From Trametes villosa (taxonomy: Eukaryota; Basidiomycota; Agaricomycetes; Polyporales; Polyporaceae): DNA of 64,000 nucleotides. Positions 12,174 through 23,640 of this stretch are shown here, piece after piece. The notes under the pieces were generated by a model. That model made no database searches, was not told the origin of the DNA, and saw nothing but the letters and a program-made list of their open reading frames with translations. Position 1 is the first letter of the stretch. The number at the start of each line of letters is the position of its first letter. The translations under genes and the position numbers were made by a program. Location: the NCBI GenBank assembly GCA_002964805.2, contig PUDQ02000001.1:1202001-1266000 (forward strand), in the 5' to 3' direction.

Positions 12174-13550
12174 ATGGCTTCTAGGTAGGTGCTGTTGCGT
12201 ACGAATGATAGAGTATATACTCGGGGAAGCATGCCACTCACACTTTGTTCTTCAGACAAGCAAGCCACGCTGACTCCTGGTATACTGGGAATGGTACGCT
12301 CACCCGTAGCAGACACCTTGAGCGCGGATTGAAAGCGATGTAGCAAGCCGGCTTGATCGAGAGCTATCAGGCTGGCTAGCAGCGGTGAATCCATCTCCAG
12401 AAGACGAGTACGAGCCGCCAGTTCGTGGCACCAAGGCCGTGATTGCACCGTCAGTAGGCATCTTCTTGCAGCGGGTTAACTCATGCTGAAGAGCAGGCGT
12501 ATTATTCCAGTCATGCAGGGTACTCCTACTCCGGGCCCGCTGCTGCCTGGGCATATAAGAGCATCGACACTACTGGGATGTACGTGCATCCCTCGTAATC
12601 GCTGTACGCGGGGACCTGACAGGCGGCACAGAAAGCGCGTCTTCGTCCTCGGACCTTCGCATCATGTCTACCTGGACGGATGCGCGCTCACGCGGTGCGC
12701 ACAGTATGAGACGCCGTTGGGCGCCCTTCCCATAGACGTAGAGAGTTGGTACGATTCGTTCCACGGATGACATGATGGCTGACAGTTATGCGTAGCGACC
12801 CAGGAGCTGAAGAGGACCGGACAGTTTACCGAGATGGATCTACAGACCGACGAGGATGAGCATAGCATTGAGATGCATCTACCTTACGTTCGCAAGGTTT
12901 TCGAGGGGTGGGTCCACCATCGCCTAGTGATCGACTGACTCTCTGACCATGCGTCTAGGAAGGATATCACCATCGTTCCTATCCTCGTTGGAGCGATCAA
13001 CTACGACAAGGAGGCGTCATACGGGAAGCTATTGGCACCGTACCTAGACAGAGACGACACGTTCTTCGTTATATCAAGCGACTTCTGCCACTGGTGCGTC
13101 TCTGAGATGTCTCTCAAACCGACGTTGTTTCTTACCACCACCACCACCACTAGGGGCCTCCGGTTCCAGTACACGTTCTACTACCCCAAGCCGCCCCCGA
13201 GCTCTACGCCACCAATTCGGCTTTCTCGAGCGGACCCATCGCCCGCCTCGCTCAAGGAGCATCCCATCCACGAGTCCATATCCGCCTTGGACCATGAAGC
13301 GATGGAGCTCCTCACACTTCCGCCCTTCACCGCCTGCCAGGCTCACCACGACTTCGCCGACTACCTCGCGCGGACGAAGAACACGATCTGCGGCCGCCAT
13401 CCCATCGGCGTCCTGCTTGGTGCGCTCACCGTGCTGGAGCAAGAGGGGAAGGCGCCGAAGCTCAAGTGGGTGCGGTATGAGCAGAGCAGCCCGTGTATCA
13501 CGGTCAAGGACTCGAGTGTCAGCTACGCTAGCGCATTCGTGACGTTCTGA
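12174..13550 (+). CDS. MHO1: MEMO1 family protein (Mho1-like)
   Basis: MEMO1 proteins share a fold with metal-dependent dioxygenases. The animal protein has been linked to cell motility, iron and redox control; yeast Mho1 is a homologue. Exons joined by about eight short introns read [162 protein letters not shown], and AYKSID-type spacing is kept throughout. Likely metal-site residues are the His in APHAGY, the His pair in GPSHHVY, the His in EMHLPY and the Cys in [10 protein letters not shown]. The first exon is only 11 nt (12174-12184), inferred from the conserved start and a GTAGGT donor. The intron before GLRFQYTF ends in six ACC repeats. Confidence 0.9.
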
Positions 13551-13690
13551 GCATGCGGCGGACAGTAGACGGCGTATCAGAATCTAAAAAGAAGCCTGTA
13601 TTTGGATGTATACTACGATTCGAAGAGGAATCCTTCTATGTAACAACATCATTTATGCTCTATGCTTCTACATGTGTGCCGAGACCAGAT

Positions 13691-14854
13691 CTACTTGCAA
13701 CCCAACCGGGTGGTCTTCCTCGTGCTCAGTTCCGGGTTGGCCGGAGTCGTTGATAACCTAGTTGCCTTGTCAGCAAACACGGGAGTGTGGATTAAAATGT
13801 GAGCACCGACGTTGCCATCGCGTACGATCGAGTCCTCAAAGCCCCAATCTCTCTGGGAACCCTCCTTCAGATGACTGCCGTCCGCCAGTCGCTTCACCTC
13901 CCAGCGGCCCACGGGTTGTGTCTCCCCCGGCTTCCGCTGCAGCTCTGTCACGGTGCAGCACCCCACCCGCAGAGGCATCTCGCGGTTCCCGACGAGCTCC
14001 CGGGTGAGCGCGATGACCGTCGCAGCGTGGCTGAACAGCAGCACGCGCTTGTGCTGCCCGCCGAACCTGCGCTCGATGTACGGCACGAGCGCGCTCATGA
14101 CGCCTTTGGCGCGCTCGTGGACGGCCGTGAAGTCCTCGCCTTTCCTGGATGGGTAGTAGATGGAGCTCCAGGAGTGGTCGATCTCGGGAAAGTATTCGCG
14201 CAGCTTGGCTGCGGGCGCGGGGCGCGGATGGAGGCCGGTGCCCGGGGCAACGGGAGAGTACCACTCGGACAGCCCTGCAACGCGAGATCAGTATAGAAGT
14301 ACTGCGAGCGCATAGGTCGTGGCCACGTACCGTGTTCTACATATAAGGGCAGCTGCAGCTTCTGCGCGCTGGGTACCGCGGTTTGCAGGCAGCGATCTGT
14401 ACGCAGTAGCGAAGGTTCAGTTCTGGATCACTCAACAACACGCCCTCCCGCACACTCACAGTACGGGGAAGACAGGATGATCGTGGGGCGTTCATCCTCA
14501 GGCAAGGACAAGAAATGGTCCGCCACTTCCTCAGCTTGGGTTAAGCCAAACGGTGCAAGCGGGGGATCGCGAGGCAAGCCTATGGGATTATTTTAGCTGT
14601 GGTATCCCTGAATCGCGCGAATGCCTCGATGGCTGGGCGAAGCTCCTACGAGCGTACCAGTTACGCTCTTCCTATTCGTAGCGTAACCGTCAGTACAACT
14701 CCTGTCTGAGGATCGCAGTTTACTCGCCAATCATCGGTGACCCAGTTCATGCGATATCCTAGTGTAGAGTTAAGTAAACGCATAACTGGACGACCCGTGG
14801 TTGCCTGGGATGGTGCTCACCATGTCTAACAATGTGAATGGTCTCAATCGTCAT
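13691..14854 (-). CDS. histidine phosphatase family protein, TFIIIC subunit Tfc7-like
   Basis: A phosphoglycerate-mutase-fold protein resembling fungal Tfc7 (tau55), a subunit of the RNA polymerase III factor TFIIIC. Exon 1 (14854-14821) gives MTIETIHIVRHG with the catalytic RHG. A 62-nt intron follows, and exon 2 starts at 14758 with YRMNWVTDDWRVNC. Further exons read GLPRDPPLAPFGLTQAEEV, LSLPEDERPTIILSSPY, CLQTAVPSAQKLQLPLYVEH, GLSEWYSPVAPGTGLHPRP, YFPEIDHSWSSIYYPSRKGE and the second catalytic His in RVLLFSHAATVIALTRELVG. WYSP, HPRP and SSIYYPSRKGE are typical of the fungal Tfc7 group rather than of metabolic mutases. The C-terminal end is uncertain: the open frame runs to 13691, but a further intron after RDGNVG is possible. 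Assignment to TFIIIC is by resemblance only. Confidence 0.75.
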
Positions 14855-15620
14855 CTTAGGGCCGGAAAGTATGGTCGGTGCTGTGTTCGCGTTGGTCGTA
14901 AAGCGCCGGGATAGTCGTCGTTCAATAGCAAGTTCTGAGCACTGCCTAGAGCCGAAAACCCTTGCATGCACGCCACATCGTGGCACGCATACACGCAGGC
15001 AGTATGTCATCGGTCCGATCACTTACGATACCTCGAAAACCCTGGAGCCGACCGCGCGTGTTCGCACTTTGGCGTCTGCGGAGGTCGTCTGGCGGGAGAG
15101 CCGCGACCGCGTCTATCTACATGGTGTCTCGAGCTTCGGTGCTGGATCTGGAGATCCGTGTACTAGATAGGTCGAAGTTTACTTCGAATGGGACCGCGTC
15201 GGGTCGAGCGATTTTCAGAGGATCGGACTGGCGTGAGCGAGATTCTGCGACGAAATGCATCGACGGGCTCTTACACCTCGTATACAACACGACTAAATAT
15301 GGATGGCCACAAAACATAAGATACCGTGCATAGTCTTGGTTCATACGTCATGTCAGGAGGGCTGGTAAGTGGATCGGCTACTACTGAACACAGGAGCGGG
15401 AGCACAGAGCGCAGAGGCGAGGGCGAGAGAGAGATACGAGGTGAGGATGCAGAACGTGCGCACGCAGATATCAAGACAATGGGAGGCCGACAGGAGGGGG
15501 GAAGCGATCAGATACTCGGGGGTTGGATGACTCCACGATTTTGTCGGGGCCGCGGCGGGATGATGGGGCGAGTCAAAGGATTCAACTGCCGCTGGTTGAA
15601 CCGATATATTCGTCGGGCTA
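14855..15620. other. intergenic region
   Basis: About 770 bases between the start of the Tfc7-like gene and the stop of the Stm1-like gene. It should hold the promoter of the former and the 3' UTR of the latter. No conserved frame, tRNA or obvious repeat was found. Confidence 0.4.
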
Positions 15621-16902
15621 TTAAGCCAGGGAGGGGAACGCGGTCTCGTCGTCCACGTTGAGGGCAGCAGGAGCGCTGTTGCCGTTCGTCGCCCGTCCGC
15701 GTCCGGCGCCACCACGACCACGGCCACGGGTGCCACGCTCGCCACCACGATCGCCGCGGCCGCGACCTCCACCACGGGAAGGACGCTCGAAGCGAGCATC
15801 GATCTCGATGTAGACCTTCTCCTCCTTCTTCGCGCGGGGCTTGGGGGCGGAGGTCTTCGCCTGCACACGGGACATCAGCAATCGATGCAACACTCAAGAT
15901 GAAGAAGCGTACCTTGCCGACGAAGTAAGCATCCTCGTCCTCATCTTTCTTGGTGATGACAACCGCGTTCTTCAGCTCGGAGGAGTCAACCTTGCGGGCC
16001 TCGAGCTTGGGGACGATGTCGAGGCTCTGCTTCTGCTTGAGGTACTCGTCGAGAGTGAGGGTGTTGTCCTCCTCCTCGGGCTCACGGGGCTCGCGAGGCT
16101 CGCGGGGCTTGCGGCCTTCACCCTTCTCGCCCGCAGGGGTCTCGCCCTCAGCACCGGCCTCGGGGGCGGCCCAGGCATCGGCGTTGTCGGTAGGGCTGGT
16201 CCACTCGTTCTTCTCCGCAGCGGCATCGGTGACGGCAGCGGCCTCAGCGTTGAGCTCAGTGCCAGGCTCATCACCACCCCAGCCCTGGTGGATCTTCTTG
16301 TCAGAATCGCTGAGTGCAAAGGTGAGCAATGCAGCTCTGCATTTTTTGAGGGAAAGCGCATACGTCTTGCCGGTCTGGCTGTGGCGGTCAAACGGACGAC
16401 CACGGCCGCCGCGTCCACGGTCACCACCACGGCCCCTGCCGCGGCCACGGCCACGACCTTCGCCGTCGGCTGGATGGGAAGGAACGAGGAAGGCGGGAAG
16501 ATCGCAAGTCGGAATAGGACGATCAGATCGTGCCGTAGGGGATGTCTTTCAGGTGGACCTACCGCGCTTCCTGGGCTCGGAGTCCTCAGCGGCTACCTCG
16601 CCGTTCTCGCGGGGGGCGGACTTGCCGCCGCGCTGGTAGTACCGGCCGCCTCTTGAGGCGGGGCCGCCGCGGGGCTTCTGGGCTCCGCGAGTGGAAGGGG
16701 CAGGCGCAGGTGCTGCGGCCTTGGGGGCAGGCGTCGGGCTGGTGGGCCGCGAGGCATCCTCTAAACGTGGAGAAAACCGGTCAGTCCATGTTCGTTTCTT
16801 CGCGGATACCGAGAATGGGATAGGGAGAGTGCGGGGTGTGCGTCAAACTGCGCGAGACTGACCATCGAGGAGGGCGAAGGGGTTTCTACTGGCCACCGAC
16901 AT
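15621..16902 (-). CDS. Stm1 / SERBP1-like ribosome- and mRNA-binding protein
   Basis: A low-complexity RNA-binding protein of the hyaluronan/mRNA-binding (HABP4_PAI-RBP1) family; in yeast Stm1 clamps inactive 80S ribosomes. The N-terminus MSVASRNPFALLD is the Stm1 signature. It is followed by Ala/Pro-rich sequence, basic RGG clusters (GRGRGRGRGG, GRGGRGRPFDRHSQTGKT), an acidic stretch DEPGTELNAEAAAVTDAA, and LDEYLKQKQSLDIVPKLEAR, close to the conserved TLDEYL motif. A second RGG block (PSRGGGRGRGDRGGERGTRG) precedes the end NVDDETAFPSLA. The ending resembles the C-terminal AFPSL motif of this family. Four or five introns divide the gene. The start at 16902 is set by the conserved N-terminus. 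Confidence 0.88.
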
Positions 16903-17802
16903 TTTTGACGGGGCCCTCTTTTGCGGTCAGTCGGCGGGTAGGATCCCTGGACGGCTAAGTACTGTCGTGCGGATTGACGGCGGGGGGCGACGCGGTTTCT
17001 GTCAAGCCTCCTAACAGACCTGGGCCCGCTGGGGACCCGGGAACCGCTGTCGGGGGTCCGGCCTCAAGCCACCGGAGTCCCGCTGTACAGTTCTTCGGGA
17101 GACTATATAAAGACGCCCGATGGCGACGGGGAGCCTTAACGCAAAACACAGGTGAGTCTCTGGCCCGTTCTGTGGCCTCTGCAACGTCTAACGAAGCCTC
17201 TGCAGTCCTCAAAAGCATCTCGACGATGACTTGCTCGCCGGTTCGCCGGACTTGAGCGAGTCGAGGACCTTGAGACCGTCATAAAGGGCTGGAGAACGAG
17301 AAGACCTTTGGGTTGTGAATGATAGGACTTGGGTGCGGCGCGCTCGTGCCTCTGGATGGGACTTCGGTCTTAGCAGTTGGCTCTTCGTGGCCGCTGTATG
17401 GGTTGCGTCGCAATGTCTTGTTGTACAGTCTTATCGAATCAATGGTTTACTTTTGACTCGGACGTTATCACTGCGTGCTTCGGGGTACTTCTGAATTGTA
17501 CGAGTCAATGCAAGTTCGAGGACCTGATATGCGAGGCCGTCGCTGGCGGCATGGCGGACGTGGGTATGCTGCGCCGGGACGGAGAGCAAAGGCCTGGCGG
17601 CCGGAGGACTCGGAGGAGAAGGGCGGTTGACTGATGGCGTTTGTGCGGCAGGCTTGTGACTTTGGCCGTTGTGACCAGAGTGAGGCCAGCGGGTGGCCGC
17701 GCAGGGCTGTCCTTGTTCTCTCCTGCTGCCACTCCTCAGTCTCCTCCAACTCCTCCAGCTCGCGGCCGAGGGCGACACCTGTAGTTTGTGACGGCTCAAC
17801 GG
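16903..17802. other. intergenic region with a TATA box and possible short spliced transcript
   Basis: About 900 bases separating the divergent Stm1-like and Spp1-like genes. On the plus strand a TATATAAAG box lies at 17104-17112. It is followed by a GTGAGT donor at 17151 and a TGCAG acceptor near 17205, so a spliced transcript may begin here, about 700 bases upstream of the Spp1 start. It could be a far-upstream leader of the Spp1 gene or a separate noncoding RNA. No long conserved frame is present. Confidence 0.35.
17104..17112 (+). promoter_or_regulatory. TATA box
   Basis: TATATAAAG in the plus direction, placed 39 nt before a strong GTGAGT splice donor. It is a good match to a core promoter element, but the transcript it drives is not identified. 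Confidence 0.45.
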
Positions 17803-20800
17803 ATGGCTGGACGACGGCTCACCATCTCTGCTTTGCTCTGCGCGGACGACTCGGAGCAGCCACCGGACCGCGCGCCCCCTCCGCCCGCTAGTTCACATTC
17901 CCCGCCTTTCACCCCCTCGACGCCCAGGCCCCATACTACTTCCGCCGAGCTAAGAGACACTCAAGTAAACAGCCCCGGTTCTGTAGAGCCTCTCCCCGAT
18001 GCACTCCGTAGCTACAAACCATATCCAGATTATAACCGAGACAGCCACAATTCCGTTCCGCTCTCTGTGCAACATGTGCATCTTGGGAGACATGGCACTC
18101 CGTCGCCTTCAGGAGGGGAACGCACCGCTCATACCAGTCAATGGCGAGGACACGGGGATAGTGACATAGATCGTCCTGAAACTGTGGCAAGTAGCTCCAG
18201 GCCACTAGTCTCACCCGTAAGCCGTGAACGCGACTCTGCCTCCTACCACCTCCCATATCCTCTGCCACAGGCCACGGCACGACCTATCCCCACCGCTCGA
18301 AGGATATCTGACCCTCGAGAAGGCGACTACCGTCCCTTCGACAGTCCTTACGCTTCGCGGCCCACATCCAGGAGCGCGCAGTCAGACCCCCTGCTCGCGA
18401 CTTACACATATCCGCCCCCTCTTCCTCGGCCAACCTTGTCGCATTCACCTCAGCACTCCTCTGACGCCCTTCACTACGCACCCCCTCCTCGTCAGACCTC
18501 TCACTCCCCTGCTCTAGGTCGGCAACTATCGCAGTCTCCCACCAACTTCTATCGCCCCATGTCCCAGTCCACATCCCACAGTGAAGGCCGACAATCACCT
18601 TACTCACAGAGGACGCCAAACCTTTCCCAGAGTCCTTCGGTGCTTTTTGGTCCCGGCTCTCCGCCATTGCAACTGGGGGGTGATGAGCCATATGCACTCC
18701 ATCCATCCCGTCTTCGTTCGGCGTCTCAAACGCATTCGGGTTCCCCGCCCTCAATAGTCACTCGCACGTCTTCGGCAACCGCGCTCCCCAATCTCCTCAA
18801 TGCAGAACCGCCGAGATCGCCAGCTGTCGCTTTTGGATCCCATGGGAGCCCCGGGGGGCTAGGCGCATTGGAGGCATTGGTCCAGGCTGCGACGGAGGAG
18901 AGGCGTCGGCTGAGCGGTGAGCTTCCTACTCCTCTCGAACGGAAGGAATCTGCGCGGAGAGCCTCCCTGAGCCCTGTCCTCAACCGCAATCATCCTCTTC
19001 CCCCGGCCCCCCATTCTCCCGTACTCCAGAAGAGTCCCCCGCTGCCCTCACCTCGCCTGGATGCACGCGTCAATTCCTTGGCCTTCATATCCTTTGGCCA
19101 GACACCTCAAGACGGTGAGCCTCCCAACAAGAGGCGCAGACGGACAGGCAGCTTCAATGCTAGTTCCTCCGCTCTACCAGGCCCCGCGTTTGCCCCTGCT
19201 GTTGACCCCATTCCTACAACATTCCTACCCTCTGTCGCTCCCACCGAGGCCTCTGTCCCTACTGCAGTGCCAAGTGCTGCTTCCGCGCCTGCAACTACCT
19301 TCATCCCTCCGTCGGTTCCAGCTCCCTCCGCGGTGGTAACACAAGAGCGATCGCCTACTCCTTCGGTACCTTCTCAGCAGCATATCTCTGACTTTGCTAG
19401 TCCTTCTGCCGGTGCTACCGACGCCCTCCTTGTTGAACCCTCTTTCACTGCTGTCTCTGCCGCCCGTGTGCCAACTCCACCACCCCCCACGACCTATACA
19501 CCACTCCCTCCGACTTCAAAACCCATCAGCATAGCTCAGCTTCTTGTGTCCGAGCCCCCAACGGACGATGCGCTTAGGAATGTCGATGTTGCGCGAGCAT
19601 CGCCGCCTCGGGAACCATCGCCAGGCCCTGTACCCGCTTCTCCAATAGAACCCAAGGTCGAGCAGTTGGCCCAACCACCATACGAGAAGTCGGACGTTGA
19701 CCTCATGGAGACAGACCCCGTACCAGCTGTGGCTGAGGCCGATGCACAGCCGGAGACTGCCCTTCCGGAGCCTGCGGAAGAGGAGCGGGAGAAGACGCCT
19801 CCCTTACCGACGCTGGTGGAGGTGCAGCCAGTGGAAGAGGTGAAGATGGAGGAAGTGCCGGACGCGTCTCTGACGGTGTCCGAGACGCTTGTGCCCGTAC
19901 CGGAGGCCGTCACGGAAATTCAGCCTCTGCCAATAGCCCGTCCTGCGCATATCCCATCCGAGCAGGACGCGCACGAGTGGCTGTTGGAGCACTATGCGAC
20001 CGACTCTCCTGCGTCTGCGTCGCGACGCGCCTCGCCGGCTCCGGAAGCACCTCCAGATTCACCTGAATCTTTGGCCGGCTCGCCGCCGCCCGAGGTGAAG
20101 CCGGAAGAGGTGCAAACGACTCCCGCTTTCCCGGTGGACCCCGTCGAGGACGTAGAGCGGGCCGCTCAGCCTTCTCAGGGTCGTTCTAGGACACCGACGC
20201 CGCTGGCCCTGCTGGAGGAAGAGCTCGACCGTGATACGCCGGACGAACGCGTCGTCCTACCCAAGGCTCCTTCTCCCAGCTCGGATGCCGATCTTGCCAT
20301 GGAGCTCGACCTCGCGGCGAGCGCTTCGGGCCCAGCAGTGCGCGACGCGCATATGTCGATCAGCAACGATTTGGACGATGAGCTGCTTAGCCTCTTGGAC
20401 GAGAAGCCGCGACATTCGCACCCCCATTCGCATCCTCATTCGCATCTTCATCAGCATCCTCACCCGCACCCGCATTCGCACGCGAACGCGAACGCGATAC
20501 CGCACGCTCCACCGCATACACAATCACACCCCCACCCCCACCCGCCCAAAGCGTCGCACGCGCCATCTGGTCCAGCTCACCTTGAGAAGTCACCCAAGGA
20601 CAAAGCGGTGCCATCCGCGAAGGCCACAGGGAGCTCTGTCCCGACTTCTACCACTCCAGCTTCATCAGAACGGGTGGTCATGCCGCCACCAGTCGCTCCT
20701 CCAAGTCAGGCCGCGAAACCTCCTGTGGCTAGCCAGCAGCAGCCTCCGGCTAAGCCTCAGAAGGCGGAAGCTGCAGCTACGTCTTCGAGCTCAAAGAAGA

Positions 20801-22444
20801 AGGAGCCTGCTGCGAAGGTACGTGTTGCAAAGTTCCTTGAGCTCGAGTCCGTTATTGACGTTTTTATAGCCTATACCGAAGACCCAGACGACAGCAAAAC
20901 CGAAGGCCAAAGCTGCAGCCACGAAGTCCAAGGCAAAGGGCGCCGTCAAAGAAGGCACAGCTGGTTCCAGCGGTCGTCTCACCCCATCTGGCAGCGGCTC
21001 GATGGCTAAGGGCAAGAAGACCACTGCGACGAACGCTACGGCTGCAGCTGCTGCGAAGCGGTCCGTGTCTGCAGCGGTCGGCCAGTCTCGTTCGCGGTCG
21101 GCGTCTGTCATGCCCGCTCCCCCGGAACCGGCCAGCAAACCCCAGGCGGAGGAGGAAGAGGAGGAAGAAGAAGAGGTGGACGACAAGCTCTACTGTATCT
21201 GCAAGACGAGCTACGACGAAGACAAGGTCATGATTGCGTGCGACCGGCAAGTCTCCTTCCGATTCTTTCTATGTTTCCGCCGGCTGACCCCCGCCTAAGG
21301 TGCGACGAATGGTATCATACTCAATGTTTGAATATGAACGACCTCGAAGTCGACCTGATTGACCAATTCGTCTGCCCTCCCTGTATAAAGGGTACGTACC
21401 CTGTGATGCGCCTTCGCGTACTAGTCGAACTTACCCGACATGGCAGCCAATCCCCACCTCCCCCTGAAGACGACATACAAGCAACGGTGCTTCGCTGGGT
21501 TGAAACACCCGCGACCCTCCTCCGCCGCGGCGTGCCACAAGCCCGCACGCGGGGCGTTTTCGAAGTTCTGTTCCGACGATTGCGGAGTCGCCTACATGCA
21601 GCGCCGCATCGAGAACTGGGGTGGTGAGAAGGCCGTCCTGTGGGCGAGCGTCCGGGACGTCAAGCAGCGGGAGGGCGTCGTCGTGAAGGTTCAGCTCGTC
21701 AAGGAGGAGCCTAAGCCTACGCGGAGACGGAAGCCTGAGCAGCGGCCCGCCGGACACGGCCAACTCATCGTGGAGAACTACGAGGTCCAGAGGCCCACGA
21801 AGACACAGCGGGAGCGCGCGATCACCCGCTTGCAAGGGGAGCTGCTCAAGCTTGCCCCGAAACGCGAGATCCTGAAGGACGAGCTCGAGGTCGTCCTGTG
21901 GCGACAGAAGGTCCTTGAGCTCGCTACCGCTCGGGCCGAGCGGGTCCAGGAGTGCGGGTGGGACCAGCGCCTCTGTATCGACGACGAGGAGTACTTGGAG
22001 TATGCCGCCGGCGTCTTGGAGAGCTACGAGGAGGGCCACACGAACGGGGGCGACGACGCGATGCAAGTTGACGAGACTGGCGTCGAGGATGGCGCATGGT
22101 GGTGCAGGGGCAAGAAGAAGTGTCAGCGACATGCTGGGTAAGTCCGGATCGCCTATCCCCCTTGCGTGGCCTTCTGACATCTGTTGTATAGCTGGCAGAA
22201 GCTTCGGGCGAACGAGCTTGAGTTCGACCAGGAGTTGAAGGAGAAGGCAATGTCGGCTCTGACAACTCAAGAACGCGAAATTCGCAGGCACCTGGAGGAC
22301 GTGATCAGCCTGGAATCCCGTCAACTAAGCATACCCGTACCGAGCTCGCCTCTTCAACCTCTGAACGGACACACGCAGGGAAACGGCGCCGTCAAACCCA
22401 AGACGAACGGTACTTCGCAGAAGAAGGGCAAGCAGAAGAACTGA
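17803..22444 (+). CDS. Spp1/CFP1-like COMPASS subunit with PHD finger
   Basis: Spp1/CFP1 is the H3K4me-reading subunit of the Set1/COMPASS histone methyltransferase. Exons 17803-20817, 20870-21246, 21300-21391, 21447-22137 and 22192-22444 sum to 1475 residues, far longer than the roughly 350 of yeast Spp1. Residues 1-1000 are Ser/Pro-rich and probably disordered, with a His-rich tract at 871-913. The PHD finger (about 1113-1160) reads LYCICKTSYDEDKVMIACDR then CDEWYHTQCLNMNDLEVDLI and FVCPPC, giving the full C4HC3 pattern. The C-terminal Spp1 region has CFAGLKHPRPSSAAACHKPA, FSKFCSDDCGVAYM, then the long helical part, and WWCRGKKKCQRHAGWQKL. The intron inside the PHD finger (21247-21299) requires a GC donor (GCAAGT). 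The start at 17803 (MAGRRLTISAL) is one of two in-frame choices; the other is 17788. Confidence 0.88.
20413..20541 (+). repeat. histidine-rich tract encoded within the Spp1-like gene
   Basis: Within residues 871-913 of the Spp1-like protein, 12 of 23 consecutive residues are His in a near-perfect alternating His-X pattern (HSHPHSHPHSHLHQH and onward). Five more His follow in the next 20 residues. At DNA level this is an imperfect CAT/CAC-rich repeat. Such tracts can bind metals or mediate condensate targeting; no role is shown here. Confidence 0.85.
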
Positions 22445-22745
22445 TGTAGCATACATGATCCCCGGTCAATTGGCCCACTTGTTGACATACTCCGTCGTAG
22501 CACGATTGATCATCTCCAGTAGCATCGCACGCCATAATATGATGTGTATTGTGTATATGTATTAGATCCCCTAGCTCTGCGACTGCGATACCAGCAATGA
22601 ACACGACGACAAGGACATAAATACAACAGATGGGATGACTCTCGGGCGTAATGAATCTGCCTGCGGTTGGAGTGCATCCATAGGAAGTGTGGGTCGCCGG
22701 GGTAGGAGACCGGAAACCTGCCAGATGTTCGCTCGGGTGAGCCCC

Positions 22746-23369
22746 TTAGTATCCGTCGCCCTCCCCGCCCTCTTTGCAGAAGCCCTTCTGCTCGTACAGG
22801 ACCTGGGACTTGACCTCTTCTCGTTGCTTCTTGGTCGCAATGTCTTGTTTGTGATACGCCTCCAGGACGCTCCACTCTACTTGACGCAAGGGGACTTCGT
22901 CCTCCTGGTCAAGATCCTATTGAGCAGCCTCGGCTCAGCGGAGGTTGCGGTAGCCAGGTAGGGTTACGCACGATCTCTCCGAGCAACACGACGTTCTCGC
23001 CTCGTATGAGGAAGAGCCCGCGCCACATCTCCGCGAAGACGTCCTGGTGGTATATGCGTTCCACCGTGTCCTCCAGGACGAGGTTGGCTAACCCGGGCGC
23101 AGTTCTGTCAGATGTCGACCCGGAGACGCTCTCACGCGTATTTGAGCACTCACCAAATTGATCATAGGACCGGAGGACCCCTTGCAGCTTCCGGCCGTCT
23201 CGTAGGACCACGAGCATCTTCCCTAACCGAAGCCAAGCGGACGTCGACCGGGGCGGAGAGCGGCAGGGGATATGGGCTCAGGGTGCACCTTGAGTGGACT
23301 CGGGGCAGACGTACTATCGACGCAATCCACGAGCGATCCCGAGGTGGTGAATGGGATGAGAGAATCCAT
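22746..23369 (-). CDS. LSM1: U6 snRNA-associated Sm-like protein LSm1
   Basis: LSm1 is the defining subunit of the cytoplasmic Lsm1-7 ring, which binds deadenylated mRNA 3' ends and promotes decapping. Exon 1 (23369-23315) gives [19 protein letters not shown] 92-nt intron follows, and exon 2 begins at 23222 with [20 protein letters not shown]. The next exons give [20 protein letters not shown], the Sm2-like [17 protein letters not shown], and the C-terminal extension [20 protein letters not shown] ending GGEGDGY. The Sm1 motif (LRDGRKL.G.LRSYDQF) and Sm2 motif ([10 protein letters not shown]) are both complete. The N-terminal [13 protein letters not shown], as in other LSm1 proteins, fixes the start. 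Confidence 0.93.
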
Positions 23370-23547
23370 CGCGGCAGTAAGAGCACTGTGCGCGCGCACA
23401 GGCGAGTTTGGGAGTGCGGGGCAAGGAGGCGTTCACTGAGCACGACGGCGAGGACGGACCTGAACAGAGCACAGAACAAGCCCGGCGGTACCGCAGTAGT
23501 GCACCCGGTCATAGAACTGTATACACAAGCATTGAATCTTCGGTCAA

Positions 23548-23640
23548 GCTGATATGGCCGAGTCGTTAAGGCGAGTGATTTGAATTAGTCTCAATATCAC
23601 TTGGGGTTTCCCCGCGTAGGTTCAAATCCTGCTGTCAGCG
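23548..23640 (+). tRNA. tRNA-Ser (UGA anticodon) with 11-nt intron
   Basis: A type II tRNA folds from 23548 to 23640. The acceptor strands GCTGATA and TGTCAGC pair with one T-G wobble, and the discriminator base is G, as in serine tRNAs. The D arm is GCC...GGC with the serine-like GGCCGAG...TTAAGG box A. The anticodon stem AGTGA/TCACT encloses TT-TGA-A, then an 11-nt intron (TTAGTCTCAAT) in the usual place after position 37. The long variable arm is GGGGTTTCCCC. The T arm contains the box B word GGTTCAAATCC. A TTTT terminator follows 6 nt downstream. An anticodon of GAA is possible in another register, but then the stem pairs less well and the type II shape would not fit Phe. Confidence 0.88.

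Noticed and set aside
13138..13159. ACC repeat as a coding poly-Thr tract or microsatellite of interest
   Set aside because: It lies at the 3' end of an intron of the MEMO1 gene and acts as an ordinary acceptor tract.
15841..16656. 271-codon open frame on the plus strand opposite the Stm1-like gene
   Set aside because: It is the mirror of the RGG and Ala/Pro-rich coding sequence, while the minus strand carries the conserved Stm1 ends and clean splice sites.
20165..21250. Long open frames on the strand opposite the Spp1-like gene
   Set aside because: They come from GC-rich, low-complexity coding sequence on the plus strand; their translations are Arg/Val or Ser repeats without any family motif.
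23548..23640. tRNA-Phe reading (GAA anticodon) of the tRNA gene
   Set aside because: The long variable arm, G discriminator base and better pairing of AGTGA/TCACT point to tRNA-Ser(UGA).
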